From positions 186,001-250,000 of the forward strand of contig NZ_NVXQ01000021.1 in assembly GCF_002733955.1 (NCBI RefSeq): DNA of 64,000 nt, in the 5' to 3' direction. Each line of letters starts with the position of its first letter. Positions within the stretch are counted from its first letter, which is position 1. Positions 17,493 to 26,314 of this stretch are shown here, in pieces. The DNA comes from Hoeflea sp. (GTDB taxonomy: Bacteria > Pseudomonadota > Alphaproteobacteria > Rhizobiales > Rhizobiaceae). The position numbers and the translations under genes were made by a program. The notes under the pieces are model-generated. The model saw nothing but the letters and a program-made list of their open reading frames with translations. It did no database searches and had not been told where the DNA came from.

Positions 17493-17631
17493 GAGGTCAC
17501 TGAGCATAGCCAGGCAGACACGGTCAAGGCCGGACAAAGGCTGCAAATCGCTTTTTCTTGTACCCTGTATTCAAAGCATATAGGTTTTTGGCCAAGAGAC
17601 GGATTTTTTTGCCGTATCCGCGGAGTAGACA

Positions 17632-19806
17632 ATGAATAAGAGTAATGCCGGTTTTCTGGTTTTTTTGGGCGTCGCAGTGGCGATTGCCTTTGGCGCATTT
17701 TTTGTAGCACCTAACATATTCAAAACAGACACCGAATTGGCGTCAGATGAGACGCCGAAGACCAACATGGTTGATGCGACGGCGCCGACTGAGAACGCCG
17801 GGCCGGAGAGCGCCGGGGACGGGCTTGCCGTAAAGACGACGGAAGCCGAATCGCAGCCCGAGGATCCGGCTGCTTCAGCTCCTGCGGCGGACAGCTTTGC
17901 GATGCCGAGTTTCGATCTGCTTCGGGTCGAACCCGACGGATCCACCGTGATCGCCGGCAAGGCCGAGCCAGGCAGCACGCTCGACATCATGAGTGGGGAG
18001 ACGGTGATCGCCACGACCGAGGTCGGCTCCAGCGGTGATTTTGCGGTTATCCTCGATACGCCGCTGCCGGCGGGCGACTACCAGCTGACATTGCGGGTGA
18101 CGGACAAGGATGGAAAGATACGGCAGTCCGAGGAGGTCGCCACCGTCTCGATTCCCGAGAATGCCGATGGTGAACTTCTGGCCATGGTCAGCAAGCCTGG
18201 CAAAGCCAGCCGGATCATCGCGCAACCAGCTGCGGGTCCGGCCGAGGAAAAGGTTGAAGCTGCCGCAGCCTCGGCAGCATCCGATAACGGGACAGCCGAA
18301 GCGCCGGAAGGGTCTGTCGCTGCTGCAAGGTCCGACAACGAGGGTGTTTCGCCGGCAAGCGGCGAGGCTGAAGCCGGCGCTGAACTGGCTGCTGACGGCG
18401 CAAGTGACTCCGGCACTGAAGTGGCTGCTGACGGGGTGAATGACGCCAGCGCCGAAGGAAGCACCGAAATGGCCGCTGCCGACACCAGCGCAGGCGATGC
18501 CGGCTCGGACGCGCAGACGCCTGCGCTGCCTGATGCATCAAGCGTGCTGACCACCTCTGCACCGCAGATCTCAGGCGAGAGCGAGGCCGCGGCTGCCCCG
18601 GAGACGGATGCAGTTTCGGATCAGCAGACTGAAGCTGCGGACCCGGACACGGGTTCGACAGCGGAGGTCGCCATGGTCGCGCCCGGCTCGAACGCCGAAG
18701 AAGCGCCGGCTCCGGTTCCCGCGGATGCCAGTGTGCGTGTTGACGCGGTGGAAATCGAAGGGGACCAGATCTTCATCGCCGGGTCGGCCACTGCGGGCTA
18801 CCAGGTCCGGGTCACTGCCGATGGCAAGCTGATCGGAACCGACACGGCAGATGAGAGCGGACGGTTCATCGTCGAGGCGACGAGCGAGCTCAGTGTCGGC
18901 GATCATGTCATCAGCGCCGACCTGATGGACAAGGCGGGGGACACCGTGCTGTTGCGGGCTACCGTTCCGTTCAATCGGCCTGAAGGGGAAGCGCTGGCTG
19001 CGGTTGCGCCAGCGGAGGATCCGGGCGATGCGTCGGCTGCGCCTGCCGGAGAGATGGCGGCAGATGCCAGCGCAGCGGAAGAGCTGGTTCTGCCAGATAT
19101 CGCCAGCCTTTCGAAAATGCGCGAAGGCGCGTTCGAAGCGTTGTCCGCGCTCAAGCAGATGGCTTCCACGGAGCAGTCTGCCGAAACCGCCGAGATCGCC
19201 GAAGCGCTGGGGCAGGCAGTGGGGCGGCTCAAATCGGCAGCAATCGCCGATCTGCCGGCTGACAGCAGCGCGGAAGCCAGGGCGATTGCGCAGTCGATGC
19301 GAATTCAGGCCGAAGCCGCACTTGCGGCGTTGATGCCTGAGACCGCGGGCGGAGAGGCCGATGGCGGCACTGCAGCGAACTCGGGGACTGAGGCCAGGGC
19401 GATTGACCGTCTGGTGACCGGGGATCTGTCAAGGATGTCAGACATTCTCTCGCAAGCCGAAGCCGCGCTGTCCGAGCCGGCTGACATGACGGCTGCGAAT
19501 ATCGATAGCACGGAGATGGTGGTGGAAAGCTCCGGTGAGCCGGGTGAGCCGAAGACAATCCTGCAGGCGCCCCTTGCGTCCACCCCCGGCGCGGTGATCA
19601 TCCGGCGGGGGGATACGCTTTGGCAGATTTCCCGGCGGACCTATGGCGAGGGCGTGCGTTACACCACGATATACCTGGCCAACAGGTCCCAGATCCAGAA
19701 TCCGGACCGGATCAAGCCGGGGCAGGTGTTCTCGGTTCCCGAAAACCCGCTGGACGGTGCCGAAGAGATGCACAAGAAGCTTCTGGAAGACGCGAAAAAA
19801 CTCTAG
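17632..19806 (+). CDS. Long envelope LysM-domain protein
   Basis: 724 residues. A hydrophobic N-terminal segment (about residues 7-26) probably anchors the protein in the inner membrane. Then come long low-complexity Ala/Glu/Asp/Ser-rich linkers with two bacterial Ig-like modules (about 95-185 and 365-445, both with VxxGxAxPGxx-like starts). A single C-terminal LysM domain (about 650-705: GDTLWQISRRTYGEGVRYTT ... IKPGQVFSVP) binds peptidoglycan N-acetyl sugars. The architecture suggests a tether between membrane and cell wall. Similar proteins beside LOG genes occur in Rhizobiales (recollection); no function is established. Confidence 0.85.
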   Translation: MNKSNAGFLVFLGVAVAIAFGAFFVAPNIFKTDTELASDETPKTNMVDATAPTENAGPESAGDGLAVKTTEAESQPEDPAASAPAADSFAMPSFDLLRVEPDGSTVIAGKAEPGSTLDIMSGETVIATTEVGSSGDFAVILDTPLPAGDYQLTLRVTDKDGKIRQSEEVATVSIPENADGELLAMVSKPGKASRIIAQPAAGPAEEKVEAAAASAASDNGTAEAPEGSVAAARSDNEGVSPASGEAEAGAELAADGASDSGTEVAADGVNDASAEGSTEMAAADTSAGDAGSDAQTPALPDASSVLTTSAPQISGESEAAAAPETDAVSDQQTEAADPDTGSTAEVAMVAPGSNAEEAPAPVPADASVRVDAVEIEGDQIFIAGSATAGYQVRVTADGKLIGTDTADESGRFIVEATSELSVGDHVISADLMDKAGDTVLLRATVPFNRPEGEALAAVAPAEDPGDASAAPAGEMAADASAAEELVLPDIASLSKMREGAFEALSALKQMASTEQSAETAEIAEALGQAVGRLKSAAIADLPADSSAEARAIAQSMRIQAEAALAALMPETAGGEADGGTAANSGTEARAIDRLVTGDLSRMSDILSQAEAALSEPADMTAANIDSTEMVVESSGEPGEPKTILQAPLASTPGAVIIRRGDTLWQISRRTYGEGVRYTTIYLANRSQIQNPDRIKPGQVFSVPENPLDGAEEMHKKLLEDAKKL

Positions 19807-19820
19807 GCCGGTTGACCGGG

Positions 19821-19852
19821 CATCGTTCATCGTATATCGCCGATGAACGATG
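19821..19852. promoter_or_regulatory. Perfect 12-bp inverted repeat covering the arsR start codon
   Basis: CATCGTTCATCG (19821-19832) and CGATGAACGATG (19841-19852) are perfect reverse complements separated by 8 bases. The last three bases of the right arm are the ATG of the downstream arsR gene. It could be an ArsR operator giving autoregulation, or an RNA hairpin hiding the start codon. No clear Shine-Dalgarno sequence lies upstream of that ATG. Confidence 0.6.
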
Positions 19853-20251
19853 AATGTCGTTGACCCGGACATCAACCCGAATGACGAGGCTGTCGCGCGC
19901 AAGCTTGCGGCGCTGGCGCATCCCGTGCGACTGCGACTGCTGAGAAATCTGGCTGCCGCTGACGCGTGCTGTGTCAAGGAGCTGGTGCGGCCGACAGGGC
20001 TGGCCCAGTCGACCGTGTCGCAACACCTCAAGGTGCTGGTTGCCGCCGAGCTGGTAAGCTTCCGGACGGAAAAGCAGAGTTCGAGATACACGGTCAACGC
20101 CGGGGCGCTTCGCGAACTTGCCGGGGTCATTGGGCAAACACTTGATCACTGTTGCGGCGGCGCCTGTTTGCCTGCCTGCGAGGGTGAATTCTCAGATCAT
20201 AGCCGGAAAGGGGACGCGCCGGCGGCCCTGACTGGAAACAAGGACATCTGA
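19850..20251 (+). CDS. ArsR/SmtB family transcriptional regulator
   Basis: 133 residues. The winged-helix signature is clear: KLAALAHPVRLRLLRNLAAA (about 19-38) and the recognition part LAQSTVSQHLKVLVAAELVS. A CC pair (ADACCVKEL) lies where ArsR proteins carry metal-sensing cysteines, and more cysteines follow near the C-terminus (HCCGGACLPAC). This suggests sensing of a soft metal, arsenical or thiol stress (inference). Its stop is one base before the TTG start of the Atm1 exporter, so it almost certainly regulates that gene and itself. Confidence 0.9.
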   Translation: MNVVDPDINPNDEAVARKLAALAHPVRLRLLRNLAAADACCVKELVRPTGLAQSTVSQHLKVLVAAELVSFRTEKQSSRYTVNAGALRELAGVIGQTLDHCCGGACLPACEGEFSDHSRKGDAPAALTGNKDI

Positions 20252-20252
20252 C

Positions 20253-22145
20253 TTGGCTTCGAAAACCGTATCCGCCGACCAGGGAAATCCCTTCGGCACG
20301 CTGAAAAACCTGTGGCCATACATGTGGCCGGCCGATCGGCCGGACCTGAAGATGCGGGTGCTGTGGGCGACGCTGTTCCTGCTTCTGTCGAAGCTGGTGC
20401 TGATTTCGGTTCCCTATTTCTTCAAATGGGCAACCGATGCGCTCAACGGCAAGCCCGATGTCGTGTCCTGGATGCCGGCACTGATTGCCACGCCGGTGAT
20501 GCTGGTGATTGCCTATAATGTCGTGAAGATTGTGCAGTGGGGCTTCAACCAGCTGCGCGACGCGCTGTTTGCCCGGGTCGGGCAGCATGCGGTGCGGCAG
20601 CTGGCCTACAAGACGTTTGTGCACATGCACGAACTGTCGCTCAGGTTTCATCTCGAGCGGCGCACCGGCGGGTTGTCGCGGGTCATCGAGCGCGGCACCA
20701 AGGGCATCGAGACCATTGTCCGCTTCACCATTCTCAACACTGCGCCGACGCTGATCGAGTTCGCGCTGACGGCGGTCATCTTCGGCGTTGCCTATGGCTG
20801 GAGCTATGTGCTGGTGACAGCCGTCACGGTCTGGCTCTACATCTGGTTTACCGTGCGGGCGTCGGACTGGCGGATCTCGATCCGGCGGTCGATGAACGCA
20901 TCGGACACCGACGCCAACACCAAGTCGGTGGATTCGCTGCTCAATTTCGAGACCGTGAAATATTTCGGCAACGAGGCCATGGAGGCGCAGCGCTTCGACG
21001 TCTCGATGGCATCCTACGAGAAATCGGCGACGCAGGTCTGGACCTCGCTCGGCTGGCTCAACATGGGCCAGGGCGTCATTTTCGGTGTCGGCATGACCGT
21101 GATGATGGTGATGTCTGCGCTTGCGGTGCAGGCCGGCGAGCAGACCATCGGCGATTTCGTGTTCATCAACGCGATGCTGATGCAGCTTTCGATTCCGCTC
21201 AATTTCATCGGCTTCGTCTACCGCGAAATCCGCCAGGGCCTTACCGACATCGAGCAGATGTTCGAGCTTCTCGACGTGGAGCCGGAAGTGCGCGATGCGC
21301 CGGATGCAAAACCGCTGGCAGTGAACCAGGGGGCGATCCGCTTCGAGGATGTCAACTTCAGCTACGATCCGGCACGCCCGATCCTCAAGGGTGTCTCGTT
21401 CGAGGTGCCTGCGGGCAAGACGGTCGCCATCGTCGGCCCGTCAGGCGCCGGCAAGTCGACGATTTCACGGCTTTTGTACCGGTTCTACGACATCCAGTCC
21501 GGCAATATCGTGATCGATGGTCAGAATGTGCGCGACGTGACCCAGCAAAGCCTGCGCGCGGCCATCGGCATGGTGCCGCAGGACACGGTTTTGTTCAACG
21601 ACACCATCGCCTACAATATCCGCTATGGCCGGATCGATGCCAGCGAGGAAGAGGTCGACCGGGCGGCGGACCTGGCGCAGATCGGTGATTTCATCCGCAG
21701 GCTTCCCGACGGTTTCAAGGCGATGGTCGGCGAGCGCGGGCTGAAACTCTCGGGTGGCGAGAAGCAGCGCGTGGCGATTGCCCGCACCATTCTCAAGGCG
21801 CCGCCGATCCTCATTCTTGACGAGGCAACTTCCGCACTCGACACCGCCACCGAGCAGGAAATCCAGGCGGCGCTCGACTTTGTCTCCAAGGGCAGGACCA
21901 CGCTGGTCATTGCCCACCGGCTGTCAACCGTGGTCAGCGCCGACGAGATCATCGTGCTCAAGGACGGCCAGATTGCCGAACGCGGACGGCATGCGGAACT
22001 TCTTTCCCAGAAGGGGCTTTATGCTTCCATGTGGGACCGCCAGCGCGAGGCTACGGAAGCCGAGGAGCAGCTCAAGCGCATGCGCGAGGATGATGAGCTG
22101 GGCATTGTCACGCGACGGCGGACACCGGAAGTTGACGATACGTAA
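20253..22145 (+). CDS. ABC exporter of the Atm1/ABCB7 type
   Basis: 630 residues: a six-helix transmembrane domain (about 35-335) fused to an ATPase domain with Walker A GPSGAGKST (about 395), signature LSGGEKQR (about 499) and Walker B ILILDEATSALD (about 515). WPYMWPADRPDLKMRV and NFETVKYFGNE are typical of Atm1/HMT1 proteins. Known bacterial Atm1 exports glutathione conjugates and metal-glutathione complexes. The start codon is TTG, one base after the arsR stop. A metal or electrophile detoxification operon is the likely context. Confidence 0.92.
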   Translation: MASKTVSADQGNPFGTLKNLWPYMWPADRPDLKMRVLWATLFLLLSKLVLISVPYFFKWATDALNGKPDVVSWMPALIATPVMLVIAYNVVKIVQWGFNQLRDALFARVGQHAVRQLAYKTFVHMHELSLRFHLERRTGGLSRVIERGTKGIETIVRFTILNTAPTLIEFALTAVIFGVAYGWSYVLVTAVTVWLYIWFTVRASDWRISIRRSMNASDTDANTKSVDSLLNFETVKYFGNEAMEAQRFDVSMASYEKSATQVWTSLGWLNMGQGVIFGVGMTVMMVMSALAVQAGEQTIGDFVFINAMLMQLSIPLNFIGFVYREIRQGLTDIEQMFELLDVEPEVRDAPDAKPLAVNQGAIRFEDVNFSYDPARPILKGVSFEVPAGKTVAIVGPSGAGKSTISRLLYRFYDIQSGNIVIDGQNVRDVTQQSLRAAIGMVPQDTVLFNDTIAYNIRYGRIDASEEEVDRAADLAQIGDFIRRLPDGFKAMVGERGLKLSGGEKQRVAIARTILKAPPILILDEATSALDTATEQEIQAALDFVSKGRTTLVIAHRLSTVVSADEIIVLKDGQIAERGRHAELLSQKGLYASMWDRQREATEAEEQLKRMREDDELGIVTRRRTPEVDDT

Positions 22146-22235
22146 GGGCGTGTGTGCAATTGACGCTGGAAAGTGGTTTCCCCTTTGCCGCGAATTGCTG
22201 TAGTCACGGCCAACAGACAAATCAGGAAAGACGTC

Positions 22236-22937
22236 ATGAGTATTATCGACAGCGTACGCAACGCGCTGGTTCCTGTTCATCGGGAAGGCTACAAATTCAT
22301 TGCAGCATTCTTTGTTGCATCGGTTCTGCTTGGTTGGATTGCCGACCCGCTGTTCTGGATCGGCATGGTTCTGACTGCGTGGTGCGCCTATTTCTTCCGC
22401 GATCCCGAGCGGATTACCCCGCTGGACGAGGATCTGGTGATCAGCCCTGCTGATGGCCGGGTGTCGTCGGTGGTGCGGATGGCGCCGCCGGTTGAGCTGG
22501 GCCTGGGCACGGATGAAATGCTGCGCATTTCTGTGTTCATGAATGTGTTTGATTGCCATGTGAACCGCGCGCCGGTGAAAGGCCGCGTCGTTCGCAAGGT
22601 CTATTCGCAAGGATCATTTCTCAATGCCGAACTCGACAAGGCCAGCACCGAGAACGAGCGCAGCGGGCTGGTGATCGACACAACCCGTCATGGTGAAATC
22701 GGCGTGGTGCAGATCGCCGGACTGGTGGCGCGCCGCATCCTGTGCTGGGCCGAAGAGAACGAGCAGCTTGATGCCGGCGAACGCTTCGGCCTGATCCGCT
22801 TCGGGTCCCGCCTGGACGTGTTCCTGCCGGCCTCGGCGCGGTCTCTGGTCAGCGTCGGTCAAACCGCAATTGCCGGTGAGACGATGCTGGCCGAATTTGG
22901 ATCGAACAAGGGCCCCGTGGTCAGCCGCCGCGACTGA
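22236..22937 (+). CDS. psd: Phosphatidylserine decarboxylase proenzyme
   Basis: 233 residues starting [20 protein letters not shown]. This is the short alphaproteobacterial form, with two membrane segments near the N-terminus (about 20-55), the FFRDPER and [11 protein letters not shown] motifs, NVFDCHVNR (about 101-109), and near the C-terminus the GS within [10 protein letters not shown] where self-cleavage forms the pyruvoyl group. It makes phosphatidylethanolamine from phosphatidylserine. The pssA gene follows 30 bases later, as expected. Confidence 0.93.
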   Translation: MSIIDSVRNALVPVHREGYKFIAAFFVASVLLGWIADPLFWIGMVLTAWCAYFFRDPERITPLDEDLVISPADGRVSSVVRMAPPVELGLGTDEMLRISVFMNVFDCHVNRAPVKGRVVRKVYSQGSFLNAELDKASTENERSGLVIDTTRHGEIGVVQIAGLVARRILCWAEENEQLDAGERFGLIRFGSRLDVFLPASARSLVSVGQTAIAGETMLAEFGSNKGPVVSRRD

Positions 22938-22967
22938 CGGTTCGCCCCGGCGACAAGGGAGACATGC

Positions 22968-23888
22968 ATGCCAACGCCGTTTCCACCCTATGACCCCAAT
23001 GGTCTGGATGAACAGGACTACCATGAAGGCCGCGGTCCGCGGCTGCGTGAAATTCCGTTCCGGATGCTGGTTCCCAACCTGATCACGGTGCTGGCGATCT
23101 GCGCCGGCATGACCGGGATCAGGCTGGCATTCGAAAACCAGATCCAGATGGCGGTGGCGATGGTTCTGATTGCGGCCTTTCTCGACGGCGTCGACGGGCG
23201 CGTGGCGCGGTTGCTGAAAGCCCAGTCGAAATTCGGCGCGCAGATGGATTCACTGGCCGACATCATCAATTTCGGCGTCGCGCCTGCGCTGGTGCTTTAC
23301 GTCTTCATTCTGGATCAGGCGCGCTCGTTCGGCTGGATCGCGGCGATCGTGTTCGCAATTGCCGCCGGGTTGCGGCTGGCCAGGTTCAATGTCATTTCGG
23401 AAAGCACGGCCCGCTCGGAGTGGCAGAGCTACTATTTTGTCGGCGTGCCCGCACCTGCGGGCGCGCTCCTGGTGCTGTTGCCGGTCTATCTCGGGATCAT
23501 GGGGCTGCCGATCGACAAGACAACAGGCTTTGCCGCTTCAGCCTATACCATGTTCATCGGCTTTCTGCTGATCAGCCGGGTGCCGGTGTTTTCCGGCAAG
23601 GGCATCAGCGGCGGTGTGCGCCGCGACCTGGTGATGCCGTTTATTCTGGTGGCCGTGGTCTATGTATCGCTGCTGATGAGCTTCACCTGGGAGACGCTGA
23701 CCCTGACGGCGCTGGCCTATCTCGCGTCGCTGCCGTTCGGTGCGCGGGCCTGGGCACGCCGGTACGGCCCGAAAGCGCGGCTCGCGAACGGAAAGCCGGA
23801 GGATGCCGGTTCCAACGCCAACTCGTCCACGGATGAAAAGCCAGGCACCTCCGAAAAGACTGAAAGCTCCAACAAGCCGGAAGAGTAA
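22968..23888 (+). CDS. pssA: Phosphatidylserine synthase (CDP-diacylglycerol-serine O-phosphatidyltransferase)
   Basis: 306 residues, several membrane helices. The CDP-alcohol phosphotransferase signature reads DGVDGRVARLL then GAQMDSLAD (about residues 74-99), with all conserved Asp, Gly and Arg residues. It supplies phosphatidylserine to Psd, encoded just upstream. The C-terminal 45 residues are Ser/Glu/Lys-rich and probably disordered. A possible alternative ATG at 22964 is out of frame. AAGGGA precedes the chosen ATG. Confidence 0.93.
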   Translation: MPTPFPPYDPNGLDEQDYHEGRGPRLREIPFRMLVPNLITVLAICAGMTGIRLAFENQIQMAVAMVLIAAFLDGVDGRVARLLKAQSKFGAQMDSLADIINFGVAPALVLYVFILDQARSFGWIAAIVFAIAAGLRLARFNVISESTARSEWQSYYFVGVPAPAGALLVLLPVYLGIMGLPIDKTTGFAASAYTMFIGFLLISRVPVFSGKGISGGVRRDLVMPFILVAVVYVSLLMSFTWETLTLTALAYLASLPFGARAWARRYGPKARLANGKPEDAGSNANSSTDEKPGTSEKTESSNKPEE

Positions 23889-23955
23889 GCCCGAGCGCCG
23901 CAGTTGTGGCTCGCAGCATGCTTGCGGGCACCTGAAAGCCCTTGCAGCCTTCGCG

Positions 23956-26181
23956 TCAGGCCTTGCTGCTGTCGGTGCGGTGCGAGCTGATCCATTCGTC
24001 GGCAATCTTTTGCGCCGTCACGTAATCGGTCTTGCCCGAGCCGAGAAGCGGGATTTCGGGGACGTTGATGATCTCGCCGGGCACCATCAGGTCGGTGGCG
24101 CCGAAGCGACGGGAGTATTCGCGCAATTCCTCCCGCAAGGCCGGCATCTTGGTTGTCACCAGCACGATGCGTTCGCCCTTGCGCTTGTCCTTCACGGCAA
24201 CCGCGGCGTGGAAGGCTTCGGGCCAGAGTTGCTGCACCATCAGTTCGATGGCGCCGAGCGAAATCATTTCGCCTGCTATCTTGGCAAAGCGCTTGGCCCG
24301 GCCCCGGATTGCGATATAGCCGTCCTCGTCAACCGCAACGATGTCGCCTGAATCATGCCACCCGCCATTAAGCGGTTGCAGCACGCCGGGTTCTGCCGCC
24401 AGCATGTAGCCGAGCATGACATTGGGTCCGGAAACGAACAGCCGGCCTGCGTCATTGATGCCTTCCACCGGTTCGAGCCGCAGCGACATGCCGGGCAGCA
24501 GGCGTCCGACAGTTCCATCCTTGTTGTGACTGCCTGAATTGACGGCTGCGACCGGCGCTGTCTCGGTCATGCCGAAACCCTCGATGATGGTGGCGTTGAA
24601 GCGCTCCCGGTAGATCCGTCTTGTCTCGGCACGAACGGCTTCCGCCCCGGCCACGATCAGCCGCAGGCTTTTGAAATCCGTGTCCTTGGCGGTGCGCGCA
24701 TAGCCGGCCAGGAAGGTGTCGGTGCCGAACATGATCGAAGGCCTGACCTCGCGGGCCACCGCCGGGATGATCCGGTAATGCAGCGGCGAGGGGTAGAGAA
24801 ACAACCTGACGCCGTAAAACAGCGGCAGGATGGCGCCTCCGGTCAGGCCGAAACAATGGAACACCGGAAGCACGTTGAACAATCTGTCCTCGACCGAAAT
24901 GTCGATGCGGGCCTCGGCCTGGGCCACATTGGCGTGGATGTTGGTGTGGGAAAGAACCACCCCCTTGGGCGTCCCCTCGGAGCCGGAGGTGAACAGGATC
25001 ACCGCCGGATCGCTGGCCTTGACCGCGCGCAACGGCTTGCGCCAGTTCACAAACGCGCTTGCCTTCTCGATCAGGGTAATGCTCTCGCGCAGCTCCTCAA
25101 GCCAGACGATTTTGACGCCTGCCTTCTCGATGGCTGCAACGGGCGCTTCGAGGCCCGCCTTGTCGACGAATGCGCGGCTGGCAAGCACGGTGCGGATCTT
25201 TGCCGTCGACAGGGCCGAGACCAGTGCTGCAGGGCCAGCCGTGTAATTGAGCATGGCAGCCACCCGCCCGGCGGACTGAAGCGCGAGAAAGGTGACGATG
25301 ACCGCATTGGCATTGGGCAGCAGGATGCCGAGCACTTCGCCAGGTTGGCTCATGGCCTCGAATTTCGCGCCCAGCGCCCGGGCGCCGATCAGGGTCCGCT
25401 TGTAGGTGAGCTTGCCGCCTAGCGCGTCCTCGAGCACCGGGCCGGCCTTGCCATAGGTGTCGCAGGCATCGCGAAAGGCGAGAAACAGGCCGCGTTCGAG
25501 ATCGTTGCTGCGGTAGCGGGCAAGAGCCAACTGGTCATGCACACGGTCTTCATCGCGCGGATCCGTCGCGCCATTGGCGGCCGGGCTGATGTCGTCGAAT
25601 TCGAGGAGATCCGATTGTCCCAGCGTCATGCGGGGGAGCAGATGACGGGGCGCCTTTGATTTCGGGTGCACCGACCACAGCGAGAAGCGGGAGCCGCGGA
25701 CATGCAGCGCACGCAGTGCCGCGCCGTGCTTGCGCGCGAGCGCTGCGAGCGACCTGTAGCTGTCGAGGGGTTGCGGCTGGGGCTCGATCTCCGGCGGGCA
25801 GGGGACGCTGACAGACTGTCCGGCAGCCAGTGCCGCTTCGATGGCCGCGGTATCGCCGGCATGGGCCGTCTGGCCGAACAGGCGCAGACCAAACAGGATG
25901 AAGGAGTGCTGGTCTCGCTCGTGCAACAGGTGCAGGCAGTGCCGATCGAGAATTGACCAGAGCACGGCAACGTCAAGGCCCGACTGGCGCGCATAGACGT
26001 GGATGACCGGCTGGTCAGCGGATCCCGGACGATCGGGGAGCCGTAGCCGGAAAAGGGTGCGGAACTTTAAAAGCGCGATGGCTTGAAAGTTGCTGCAGTT
26101 GCGCTGGCGTGCCACATAGAGTGCCGCCAGCAGACCGGCCGCTGCCAAGAGGGCAACGATTGTTGCCGCGAAACCCGCCAT
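23956..26181 (-). CDS. Aas-like acyl-[ACP] synthetase with degenerate acyltransferase domain
   Basis: 741 residues. An N-terminal hydrophobic helix (about 2-24) is followed by a region of about 190 residues that resembles the acyltransferase part of E. coli Aas, but at the expected catalytic HX4D the sequence is ARQSGLD, with Arg in place of His. The AMP-binding domain (about 245-735) is intact: ILFTSGSEGTPKGVVLSH, EGFGMTETAP, GWHDSGDI and GRAKRFAKIAGEM. I infer acyl activation without acyl transfer to lysophospholipid. The ATG at 26179-26181 was chosen for an AGGAGG 6 bases upstream. It converges on pssA. Confidence 0.82.
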   Translation of the reverse strand: MAGFAATIVALLAAAGLLAALYVARQRNCSNFQAIALLKFRTLFRLRLPDRPGSADQPVIHVYARQSGLDVAVLWSILDRHCLHLLHERDQHSFILFGLRLFGQTAHAGDTAAIEAALAAGQSVSVPCPPEIEPQPQPLDSYRSLAALARKHGAALRALHVRGSRFSLWSVHPKSKAPRHLLPRMTLGQSDLLEFDDISPAANGATDPRDEDRVHDQLALARYRSNDLERGLFLAFRDACDTYGKAGPVLEDALGGKLTYKRTLIGARALGAKFEAMSQPGEVLGILLPNANAVIVTFLALQSAGRVAAMLNYTAGPAALVSALSTAKIRTVLASRAFVDKAGLEAPVAAIEKAGVKIVWLEELRESITLIEKASAFVNWRKPLRAVKASDPAVILFTSGSEGTPKGVVLSHTNIHANVAQAEARIDISVEDRLFNVLPVFHCFGLTGGAILPLFYGVRLFLYPSPLHYRIIPAVAREVRPSIMFGTDTFLAGYARTAKDTDFKSLRLIVAGAEAVRAETRRIYRERFNATIIEGFGMTETAPVAAVNSGSHNKDGTVGRLLPGMSLRLEPVEGINDAGRLFVSGPNVMLGYMLAAEPGVLQPLNGGWHDSGDIVAVDEDGYIAIRGRAKRFAKIAGEMISLGAIELMVQQLWPEAFHAAVAVKDKRKGERIVLVTTKMPALREELREYSRRFGATDLMVPGEIINVPEIPLLGSGKTDYVTAQKIADEWISSHRTDSSKA

Positions 26182-26314
26182 GAACATCCTCCTCCGTGCC
26201 TGCCGGCCCATGAGGGTGGTTCCATTTGCGAACCGGCAACCGCGTTCGCGGCAAGCCTAGAGCCGATCTTGCGCAATTGGAACCGGTTTCGGGGGATGAG
26301 GCCGGCTTGCGTGC

